A DNA stretch of 64,000 nucleotides from Deltaproteobacteria bacterium (GTDB taxonomy: Bacteria > Myxococcota_A > UBA796 > CAJQPC01): NCBI GenBank assembly GCA_016717595.1, contig JADKFE010000009.1:97523-161522 (forward strand), written 5' to 3'. This document shows, one piece after another, positions 9,206 to 15,581 of this stretch (positions are counted from its first letter, which is position 1; each line of letters starts with the position of its first letter). A program made the position numbers and the translations under genes. The notes below the pieces were generated by a model. The model had not been told where the DNA came from, searched no databases, and worked only from the letters and a program-made list of their open reading frames with translations.

Positions 9206-10134
9206 ATGTCCGTCCTCCTCCGCGCCGCGCCCTTGGCCCCCCTCACCCTGGCGCTCCTCTGGGGCTGCGCGCCGAAGGTGCCGCCAGACACGGCCCAAGA
9301 CTCCCGCCAGACTCCACCGAGACCGGCGAGACCGGGGCGCCGCTGGCCCCACGGCTGCTCGTGAGCGGCTACAAGAGCGGCGCGGTGCTGGTGCTCGACC
9401 CCACGACCGGCGCGCTGGTCACCACCCTGCCCGGCCTGCCCGGCGCCCAGGCCACACGGGTTCACCCCGACGGTCGCCTGCTGCTCGTCGCCGAGGAGGT
9501 CCCCGGCGTGTATGTCGCCGACGCCACCACCTTTGAGGGCCTCGCCCCGCTCATCTGGAACGACCCAGGCACCGAGGCGGACGAGACCGGCGGCCTCACC
9601 AGCCCCACGGGCGTGGCGTTCTTGGCCAACGGCGAGCTCGTCGTCGGCGACTACAAGACCGACCGCATCCTGCGGTTTGACGCCCAGGGCGCGTACTTGG
9701 GCGTGTTCGCCGAGGGCGTGGAGGGCCTAGACGGCCCTGACGCGGGCCTCGTCGTGGGCCCCGAGGGCGATCTGTGGGTGCCGTGTTTTGAGTCGAACCT
9801 CATCCTGCGCCTGGACGCCGCCGGGGCCGTGGTGGAGCGTGTCGAGGGCGCCACAAACCCCCGGCACCTCTGGTTTGACCCTGAGGGCGCGCTGTGGGCG
9901 TCGAGCTGGGGCAGCGGGGAGATCCTGCGCCGCGACGGCGGCACCTTCACCGCCGTGGTCAGCCCGCGGGCGCCGACGGGCTTTGTGGTGGAGCCCGACG
10001 GCAAGACGATCTGGGTGACCTCGGATCAGACCAGCCGGGTGTCGCGCCTAGACCTGAGCACGGGGGAGGTGTTGACCACCCTCAGCCCCGCCGAGACGGG
10101 GCTTGAGGGTGGCACCTTCTTGACCTGGCGCTGA
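9206..10134 (+). CDS. SMP-30/NHL-type beta-propeller lipoprotein (apparent frameshift after the signal peptide)
   Basis: The signal peptide MSVLLRAAPLAPLTLALLWGC and the start of a tether (APKVPPDTAQDS) are read from the ATG at 9206. The tether continues as PPDSTETGETGAP in a different frame. Adding one C to the CCC run at 9302-9305 joins the two. The mature part is a repeated beta-propeller with blade motifs such as SGAVLVLDPTTG, GVAFLANGELVVGDYKTDRILRF, PEGDLWVPCFESNLILRL and DGKTIWVTSDQTSRVSRL. Such propellers bind ligands or act as lactonases. Cell-surface B12-binding proteins of Bacteroides (BtuG) are also propellers, which is notable because a cobalamin-riboswitch operon converges on this gene. 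Confidence 0.75.
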
Positions 10135-10146
10135 GCCCACCGCGCC

Positions 10147-10617
10147 TCAGAGCTCCCGGTAGACCCAGAGGCTCTCGCCGAGACGCCCGATGGGGAAGCT
10201 CCGAAGCGGCTCCGTCGCCGGGCCAGTCAGCACCGCGCCGACCTCATCAAACATCGAGCCGTGGCAAGGGCAGACCGCGGCCTGGACCTCGTCCTCCCAC
10301 GCGACGTCGCAGGATCCGTGGGAGCAGATGCGCCACAGGGCGACGTAGCAGCCGGGCTCGGGCTGGGCGACGAGGAGCTCCAGATACGCCTCGGGTTTAC
10401 TCACCGCGGCCTGACCGCCGACCTCCAAGAGCGCGGGGTGCTCGGCCAGGGGGATCTCCCACCAGCCGGGCGCCCCGGGCTTGGGCGTCGGCCCGCAGGT
10501 GGGGGCGGCGCTCTCGGCGACACCCTCCCCCTTTGGACCGCAGCCGAGGCCGACGCAGGCCGCGCCGAGCAGCCCGCCGAGCACCTGGCGCCGAGGGCAG
10601 CCCGACGCGGGGCTCAC
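10147..10617 (-). CDS. Rieske [2Fe-2S] protein with Tat-like lipoprotein signal
   Basis: This protein has 156 residues. The N-terminus CPRRQVLGGLLGAACVGLGC combines a twin-arginine start, a hydrophobic stretch and a possible lipobox. Box 1 is CSHGSC (C98, H100 ligands; C103 disulfide) and box 2 is CPCHGSMFD (C116, H119 ligands; C118 disulfide), the full set of a high-potential Rieske cluster as in bc1/b6f proteins and arsenite oxidase small subunits. No cytochrome b or oxidase partner is adjacent. It is the third gene of an operon, overlapping the preceding gene by 4 bp (ATGA). The operon begins with a cobalamin riboswitch. Confidence 0.88.
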   Translation of the reverse strand: MSPASGCPRRQVLGGLLGAACVGLGCGPKGEGVAESAAPTCGPTPKPGAPGWWEIPLAEHPALLEVGGQAAVSKPEAYLELLVAQPEPGCYVALWRICSHGSCDVAWEDEVQAAVCPCHGSMFDEVGAVLTGPATEPLRSFPIGRLGESLWVYREL

Positions 10618-11273
10618 AAGGACTCCCCGTTCACGACCGCGACGGCGTCGAGATCAAACCCGGCGCTCGTGCCCTCATAGCTGCCCGTGCCCGGCTCCCG
10701 AATCCGCACAAAACGTGCCCGGGAGACGCCGATCTCGGCCAGGTCGAAGGCGTCTCCCCCAGCGACCGCGGGGTCGGTGGGGTCGATGCCGTTCTCAGGG
10801 TGGGCGTACACGAGGCCTACCCCGGCGCAGCCCGGATAGTCCTCCTCGGCGTTTGTGGCGTCGCAGGGCCACTCCACAAAGTCGACGCCGTCTTCACTCA
10901 CGCCGACCACGCCGGGCTCGTACCAGCCGGTGAAGGGGTTCTCAAAGACGAGGAGGTCCGGGCCCTCGCCGTCGATGAGGCCGATGTCGTCGAAGCCCAA
11001 GATGATGACGCCGCCTTCGCCCAAGCTCAGCACGTCCAGAGACGCGTTGCCGCCTTCGGCGCCGGTGGGGGGGCCCAGGACCACGTCAGGGAGCTTGTCT
11101 TGACCGAAGCCCGCGAAGGCGCCGGGGGTGAACGACTCCACGACGTCGGCGAAGGCGTCGGGGCCCGGGGGCGCGGTGTCGATGACGCCGGTGTCCGCCC
11201 CGCCGGTCTCGGCGGTGTCTGCGGGCGCCTCCCCGGCTTTGCAGCCGAGGAGCGCGAGCATCACCAGGTTCAT
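10614..11273 (-). CDS. Cell-surface lipoprotein of unknown function (riboswitch operon, gene 2)
   Basis: This 219-residue protein has the signal MNLVMLALLGC and then an acidic D/T-rich tether (APADTAETGGADTG). The mature domain has a recurrent surface-protein pattern: VVLGPPTG, LDVLSLGEGGVIILGFDD, GPDLLVFENPF, VGVSEDGVDFVEWPC and ARFVRIREPG. The pattern resembles proteins annotated only as 'cell surface protein' in diverse bacteria, and no enzyme motif is seen. It overlaps the upstream lipoprotein gene and the downstream Rieske gene by 4 bp each, so it is translated with them. Confidence 0.8.
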   Translation of the reverse strand: MNLVMLALLGCKAGEAPADTAETGGADTGVIDTAPPGPDAFADVVESFTPGAFAGFGQDKLPDVVLGPPTGAEGGNASLDVLSLGEGGVIILGFDDIGLIDGEGPDLLVFENPFTGWYEPGVVGVSEDGVDFVEWPCDATNAEEDYPGCAGVGLVYAHPENGIDPTDPAVAGGDAFDLAEIGVSRARFVRIREPGTGSYEGTSAGFDLDAVAVVNGESL

Positions 11274-11737
11274 GGCGCGGTCATCGTGGTCCAGCCGAAG
11301 CCGTTGCAGCCCGCGGCGAGATCCGAACGATCGGCGCCAGTGGCCGCCTCGGCGTCGGCTTGGCTCGCCGCGTCATAGGCGAACTGGCAGTAGTAGAGCG
11401 CCTCGCCGTCCCACGCCCAGTCAAAACGAGACCAGAGGTTGGGGTTGTAGGTGTTCGTCGCGGCGTTCTGGGCCACGGCGAAGTCCGCGTCGTTGTCGTA
11501 GACGGCGATGGCGTAGCTGGCCTCGCCGCTCACCCAGCTCGTGTCGCTGATGGTGTGGCTGCCGCCCCAGCCATCGGCCCAGTCCCCGGCGATCTCGATG
11601 CCCGTGGGGTTGTTGGTGTCGACGGCGGTGTCATCGGTGGCGCTGTCGTCGGCGCCGCTGTCCGTGCTCGCGTCTTTGTCTCCACAACCCACGGTGAAGG
11701 AGAGCGCGGCCAGGATCCACATCATGTTCTTCTGCAT
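11270..11737 (-). CDS. Small lipoprotein of unknown function, first gene after the cobalamin riboswitch
   Basis: The ATG at 11737 has a GGAG five bases upstream. It encodes a lipoprotein signal MQKNMMWILAALSFTVGC and a D/S/T-rich tether (DKDASTDSGADDSATDDTAVD), then about 110 residues with aromatic-rich motifs GDWADGWGGSH, YNPNLWSRFDWAWDG and LYYCQFAYDA, and a late Cys (AAGCNGFGW). The two cysteines may form a disulfide. I do not recognise the family. Its position directly behind a cobalamin riboswitch suggests a role in corrinoid or cobalt handling, or a B12-independent replacement function. This is inference only. Confidence 0.8.
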   Translation of the reverse strand: MQKNMMWILAALSFTVGCGDKDASTDSGADDSATDDTAVDTNNPTGIEIAGDWADGWGGSHTISDTSWVSGEASYAIAVYDNDADFAVAQNAATNTYNPNLWSRFDWAWDGEALYYCQFAYDAASQADAEAATGADRSDLAAGCNGFGWTTMTAP

Positions 11738-11742
11738 GGTCA

Positions 11743-11760
11743 CTCCGGTTGACCCCGGAG
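11743..11760 (-). promoter_or_regulatory. Hairpin sequestering the Shine-Dalgarno of the riboswitch operon
   Basis: On the minus strand CTCCGG pairs with CCGGAG across a six-base loop. The 3' arm contains the GGAG that serves the ATG at 11737. This is the arrangement expected for an expression platform that blocks translation when cobalamin is bound. Confidence 0.6.
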
Positions 11761-11828
11761 GGAGCGCGCAGGCGTACGAGGAGCACGCCAGCCGCTCCCA
11801 TTCACCGGGGATGGCTGTAGCGCGCGCT

Positions 11829-11985
11829 GGCAGGTCTCCCGGCTTACGGCCGTAATCTCCATCGCCTTCCCAGGCCTTCAAGACCCAGTGGCTCGTCGTC
11901 GAGACGACGTGATGGAGCGTGACCGAACACGGTGGCGGGACCGCGCCGGAGTCTCACCGGCTTCCCTTTTCAACCTGCCCTTGGC
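11829..11985 (-). ncRNA. Cobalamin (B12/AdoCbl) riboswitch
   Basis: On the minus strand the conserved core reads AAAAGGGAAGCCGGTGAGA, then CTCCGGCGCGGTCCCGCC and ACCGTG. It ends in AAGCCGGGAGACCTGCC. The 5' GGCAGGT pairs with the 3' ACCTGCC to close the core. These are the canonical B12-box and closing-stem elements of the Rfam cobalamin family. The spacing is compact (about 150 nt). It lies about 90 nt upstream of the lipoprotein-lipoprotein-Rieske operon and should repress it when cobalamin is plentiful. Confidence 0.92.
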
Positions 11986-12401
11986 CTTGATGGTCGAGGC
12001 GCAGATCACCAGCACACGACCGTCGTTCTCAGACGGCGCCGCCATCGTAGCAGGACGCGGCGGCGCTGCCAAGGGGGGCTCACGTTGTGTCGTGAAGATC
12101 GCCCCCTTGGCAAATTGTTGAGCCTCGACTATAGGGGCGGCGCTGACCGCGAGCACCCCAGATGAAGCTCGTGACGTCTCGCGCCGATCTTCTCCGAGCG
12201 CACTCTCCCCGCCGTTGATGCCCCGCCGCGCGCCCTCTGGACGACGCCCCAGGGCCTCTCCAAAGCGTCCCCCATGATGGGCGCGCGTCTCGCTCGCACG
12301 GCGCTGAGGGCTCGGCTCATCGTGCATCTCTGCGGCTCAGCCAGATCGACGAGGTCGTCGATCCGCGAGGGTGCGACGCCCTCTGCACACCAGGAACTCC
12401 A
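11986..12401. other. Intergenic region upstream of the riboswitch and of the Big_2 lipoprotein
   Basis: No convincing gene lies here. It must hold the promoter for the riboswitch RNA (minus strand) and for the gene at 12402 (plus strand). A TATAGT on the minus strand (12129-12134) is a possible -10 without a clear -35. The stem-loop at 12068-12111 is the only strong structure. Confidence 0.5.
12068..12111. other. Compound stem-loop of unknown role
   Basis: A perfect 10-bp outer stem (GCCAAGGGGG / CCCCCTTGGC) encloses an inner 5-bp stem (TCACG / CGTGA on the minus strand) with a six-base loop. Neither strand continues into a T-run, so it is not a standard terminator. It lies about 90 bp upstream of the riboswitch core. 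Confidence 0.6.
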
Positions 12402-13031
12402 ATGCGCAACGCGCTCCTCGTCCTCTCCGCCCTCTCTCTCTCCACGCTCTTCGCCTGCGCGCCCCAGCCCGCCAGCATGACCCTCGCGGGCTCTGAGGCC
12501 GTTGAGGTCCACACCCTCGACGCCGTGGCCCTGCCCCAGGTCAACCTGCTCGACGCCAGCGGCAACCCCATCGCCGACACCTCCAAGGTGACGATCACCT
12601 GGGCCGTCGTCGACGCCGCCGTGGCCAAGATCGAGGCCGACAAGGTCGTCCCCCTGGCCTCGGGCGAGTCCGACGTGACCGCCACCGCCGGCGCGCTCAC
12701 CGCCTCGTTCAAGCTCAAGGTCTCCGTGCCTGACGAGCTGCAGCTCCCCACCGCCGACACCTCGTGGACCGTCGGCCAGACCCGCCCCGTGCCCGCCAAG
12801 GTGCTCGCCAAGGGCAACACCATCGAGGGCCTCACGGTCACCTGGACCTCGTCGAACGAGGCCGTCGCCACCGTGGACGCCACGGGCGCCGTCACCGGCA
12901 AGACCCCCGGCGAGGCCACGATCACCGCCGCCCACAACGAGCTCAAGGCCACCTTGAACATCGTCGTGAGCGAGGGCGCGGCCGCTGAGGTGGTCGAGGG
13001 CGCCGCCCAGCCCGCCCCCGGCGCGATGTGA
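12402..13031 (+). CDS. Lipoprotein with tandem Big_2-type Ig-like domains
   Basis: This 209-residue protein has the signal MRNALLVLSALSLSTLFAC (lipobox Cys 19). Two bacterial Ig-like repeats follow. The second is clearest: LTVTWTSSNEAVATVDATG with AVTGKTPGEATITA, the BID_2 signature. The first is similar but weaker (VTITWAVVDAAVAKIEADK, LASGESDVTATAG). The tail is Ala/Pro-rich. Such domains usually serve adhesion or act as stalks at the surface. The gene is followed closely by a convergent outer-membrane-type protein gene. Confidence 0.85.
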   Translation: MRNALLVLSALSLSTLFACAPQPASMTLAGSEAVEVHTLDAVALPQVNLLDASGNPIADTSKVTITWAVVDAAVAKIEADKVVPLASGESDVTATAGALTASFKLKVSVPDELQLPTADTSWTVGQTRPVPAKVLAKGNTIEGLTVTWTSSNEAVATVDATGAVTGKTPGEATITAAHNELKATLNIVVSEGAAAEVVEGAAQPAPGAM

Positions 13032-13062
13032 TTCGCCAACGCTGAGCCTACCGGCGCTGAGC

Positions 13063-13857
13063 CTAAAAGACGGCCTGGACACCCCAGGCCGGGCTCAGCA
13101 CCCAGCCGCCGAGATCTTGGGTCTCTCCGTAGAGATCCAAGCTCCCGGCGGAGCGGGCCACGCCCAGCTCGCCGACGAGGAAGACGTAGCGCCAGCCGAG
13201 GCCCACGCCCGCGAAGCCCCCGAAGTGGGTGAGCGCGCCCTCGGCGCTCACGGGGCTTAGGCCCAGGCGGCTTGGGTCCAAGGTGAGCCGGTAGGGGCTG
13301 CGCACGAGCTTCACCCCGCCCCAGGCTCGGCCCCACTCGCCGAGCTCAACGCCGGCCTGGCCGGTGAGGGCGAGATCCCAACGTTTGTACTCGGTCAGGG
13401 TGACCAGCTCACTCACCGTCTCGACCTTGCCCAAGCGGAAGCCCCCGGCTTTGCCCGCGCGTAGACCCGCGCTGAGGTAGACCGGGTGCAGGTTCACACC
13501 TTTACGAAGGCCGACGCCGGTGAAGCCGCCGCCGCCCCGGGCGGAGAGCTCCCAGCCATAGCCCAGGCCAAAGGCGCCCTCAGCCCAGGTGCCGATCCCC
13601 GGCGCGCTGAGCGCCAAGGCGGTAGAGCCGTCGATCAGGTCGTCGCGCTGCTCCTCCGTGATGCCGGAGACGTCGTCGCCTGCGGCCTCAGCGACGGTGC
13701 GCGCCGCGGCGACGGCCTCACGGGCGGTCGCGGTGGGCAAAGTGACCGTGTTGCCCCAAGTGAAGGCCAGCTCACCGCCCTCTAAGGTGCGGGCCGAGCG
13801 CAGCTCCGCGAGGTTCATCGCGCAGCCGGAGAGGATCAAGAGCAGGGTCGGCGTCAT
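13063..13857 (-). CDS. Putative outer-membrane beta-barrel protein
   Basis: This 264-residue protein starts MTPTLLLILSGC, a short lipoprotein-like signal. It then shows alternating hydrophobic/Gly-aromatic strands (GFGLGYGWELSARGGGG, WDLALTGQAGVELGEWGRAW, FAGVGLGWRYVFLVGELGVAR) and ends in GVQAVF with a terminal Phe, as in barrel proteins recognised by the BAM complex. A helical insertion (residues 45-80) separates the N-terminus from the barrel. Having both a lipobox and a terminal aromatic is unusual. No specific function can be assigned. Confidence 0.65.
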   Translation of the reverse strand: MTPTLLLILSGCAMNLAELRSARTLEGGELAFTWGNTVTLPTATAREAVAAARTVAEAAGDDVSGITEEQRDDLIDGSTALALSAPGIGTWAEGAFGLGYGWELSARGGGGFTGVGLRKGVNLHPVYLSAGLRAGKAGGFRLGKVETVSELVTLTEYKRWDLALTGQAGVELGEWGRAWGGVKLVRSPYRLTLDPSRLGLSPVSAEGALTHFGGFAGVGLGWRYVFLVGELGVARSAGSLDLYGETQDLGGWVLSPAWGVQAVF

Positions 13858-13881
13858 GCCGTCTCTCCGTAGCTGCGTGGG

Positions 13882-14187
13882 TCAGATCGAGCGCGAGCGC
13901 CAATAACCGGGCTCACGTCGGGTGTGGGCGACCGCCAGCACGACCGTCTCTCCGGGGGCGTCGCCCAAGGAATAGACGATGTAGGGGTGCTGAGTCAACA
14001 CCGCGCGCCGAATCGTGGGGTCGGACTGCCAAACCGGAAACTGGCACGGCGCTGTGGCGATGCGGGTGAGCGTGGCGTCAAGCTCGATGAACAGCAGCTT
14101 GGCGGCAGCTGGGGAGCGCGCTTGGGTCCAAAGGATGGACTCCTGAAGCTCAGCGGCGGCTTCGGGGTGAAGTCGCGGCCAGCTCAT
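13882..14187 (-). CDS. ParE/RelE-superfamily toxin
   Basis: This 101-residue protein starts MSWPRLHPEAAAELQESILW, the typical ParE N-terminus in which an amphipathic helix pair follows the first strand. The end reads YIVYSLGDAPGETVVLAVAHTRREPGYW, matching the C-terminal sheet of ParE toxins. It overlaps the upstream antitoxin gene by 4 bp, the usual order being antitoxin then toxin. A gyrase or ribosome-dependent target is expected from the family. Confidence 0.85.
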   Translation of the reverse strand: MSWPRLHPEAAAELQESILWTQARSPAAAKLLFIELDATLTRIATAPCQFPVWQSDPTIRRAVLTQHPYIVYSLGDAPGETVVLAVAHTRREPGYWRSRSI

Positions 14188-14423
14188 CCGCGCCGAAGCA
14201 GCGCGCGCAGCTCTTCGCGCACCTCATCTCCATCGCGGGGGACCACCTCGCCGCGCTCAAGCTGCGCGCGGCGGCGCTGAAGCTCACTCACCAGCGCGGA
14301 GTCGTCGCCAGAGGAGGCGTCGTACTCAAACGAGCCGCCGCAGCTCATGATCGTGCTTGGGTCGAAGGGGCCAGACTCGCCCAAGACCATCGGGCTGTCG
14401 GCGAAGAAGGACTTTTTGGACAT
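14184..14423 (-). CDS. Antitoxin of the ParE-type module
   Basis: This 79-residue protein has a helical C-terminus (SALVSELQRRRAQLERGEVVPRDGDEVREELRAL) resembling the toxin-wrapping segment of addiction-module antitoxins (EL..R..EL..G). Its first 45 residues (FFADSPMVLGESGPFDPSTI) are not a recognisable DNA-binding fold and differ from common families. It is the first gene of the toxin-antitoxin operon, with ATGA overlap. Confidence 0.7.
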   Translation of the reverse strand: MSKKSFFADSPMVLGESGPFDPSTIMSCGGSFEYDASSGDDSALVSELQRRRAQLERGEVVPRDGDEVREELRALLRRG

Positions 14424-14491
14424 AGGCGCACGATACCTTGAACTGGGGCGGATGTCCAGAGGCGGGCGAGCAGAGGAAGAAAAAAAGAGCC

Positions 14492-15007
14492 TCAGATGTG
14501 CTCGCCGATGGGGGCCTCGGGAGGCGCGCTGAGGCGCAGAGTGAGCCAGCGCCCCACCTCCTTGCCTTCAGCCAAGGTCACGACGTAGACGGCGACGGTG
14601 TAGTTGGGGTGCCGACGCAGGTCGTGGCCGACGACATGAAAGACCTTAGAGATCGGCGCCTTTTGGCCAGGAGACAAGACGATGGGGGTAGACCTCGCCC
14701 GGGGGGAGAGCCGATCGGAGATGGAATCCAGGCGGAGGGGTTCATCGCCAGTCAGGAGGATGGGGGCGTCGTCGGCGCGCAGCTCCACAGCGTCAACCCG
14801 CAGAGTCGTAGGCGCCGCGTCTTGGTTGTGGAGGATGAGCTCGATTCGGGCGGCGTCTTGGGCCACGGTGGCCTTCACGACGCTCAGGCCGAGCCCAGCG
14901 TCCGCGACAGGCGCGGCGGTGAACTCCCAGCGGCGCACCATCGCCGCGCATCCCGGCGTGAGCAGGGTGAGCGTGAGGCCAAGCCCGAGCCACATCCGCG
15001 GGCTCAC
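14492..15007 (-). CDS. Hypothetical lipoprotein with immunoglobulin-like fold
   Basis: The GTG start at 15007 overlaps the stop of the upstream gene (GTGA). It gives the signal MSPRMWLGLGLTLTLLTPGC. The ATG at 14995 is an alternative. The mature part (IELILHNQDAAPTTLRVDAVELRAD, ILSPGQKAPISKVFHVVG, YTVAVYVVTLAEGKEV) alternates beta strands and resembles late-embryogenesis or cohesin-like Ig folds. The function is unknown. It is the last gene of a set reading from the PBP. Confidence 0.6.
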   Translation of the reverse strand: MSPRMWLGLGLTLTLLTPGCAAMVRRWEFTAAPVADAGLGLSVVKATVAQDAARIELILHNQDAAPTTLRVDAVELRADDAPILLTGDEPLRLDSISDRLSPRARSTPIVLSPGQKAPISKVFHVVGHDLRRHPNYTVAVYVVTLAEGKEVGRWLTLRLSAPPEAPIGEHI

Positions 15008-15570
15008 GCGCCCTCCCCGGAGAGCCCCCGCTCCACCGGGGGCCGCAGGGTGTGGCCGTGGCGGGTCAAGGTGAGCGCCCGTTTGGCCTCGCCCGCCGCC
15101 CAGGCCAGACGCACGGGCCCAAAGCGGCACGAGAACAGCGCCGTCATGCCCAGATCGAGGCAGGAGCGCACCACATGGGCCTTGCCCGCGCCTAGCTCTC
15201 GGCGTGTGGTGGGCTTAAAGTCCATGTCGGGGGAGCCATCGGCCTCCAAGGGCACAACCAGCTCATCCGCGGGCCCCAGCCGCTCCTCACAGAGCCCTTC
15301 ACGCCAGGTCTCCCAGCCGCGGCCGTCACGCTCCTCCCAGGCGAGGCCCAAGACCCCGCCCAACGAGAGCGCCTGGGCGTAGGGCGCGAGGTCAAGCTCG
15401 TCGAGCTCCACGCCGTCGGGCCCCACGAAGGTGAGCGCCATCACCCCGGCCTCCAAGACCGGGAGCACCTGGGCGGTGAGCTCAGGCGCCTCGTGCTGAA
15501 TTGAGGCCAAGGCGCGGCTCAAGGTCACGAAGGGCAGCTCAGCGAAGATGAGCAGGCGCTTGGGGGTCAC
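15004..15570 (-). CDS. Hypothetical protein, 188 residues
   Basis: A GTG start 11 bp after the GH31 gene, preceded by GGAG, gives MTPKRLLIFAELPFVTLSRAL. There is no signal peptide or membrane segment. A central acidic region (VELDELDLAPYAQALSLGGVLGLAWEER) and a Cys-containing segment (VVRSCLDLGMTALFSC) are the only landmarks. I do not recognise the family. It sits between GH31 and a lipoprotein gene and overlaps the latter by 4 bp. Confidence 0.6.
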   Translation of the reverse strand: MTPKRLLIFAELPFVTLSRALASIQHEAPELTAQVLPVLEAGVMALTFVGPDGVELDELDLAPYAQALSLGGVLGLAWEERDGRGWETWREGLCEERLGPADELVVPLEADGSPDMDFKPTTRRELGAGKAHVVRSCLDLGMTALFSCRFGPVRLAWAAGEAKRALTLTRHGHTLRPPVERGLSGEGA

Positions 15571-15581
15571 AGAGGCTCCGA

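Noticed and set aside
5679..9364. Programmed ribosomal frameshifting to explain signal peptides in a different frame from the mature proteins
   Set aside because: The shifts go in both directions, no slippery heptamer plus downstream structure was seen, and the sites are plain C-runs as in the other indels of the window.
12068..12111. Stem-loop as a rho-independent terminator
   Set aside because: No T-run follows on either strand, and neither flanking gene ends there.
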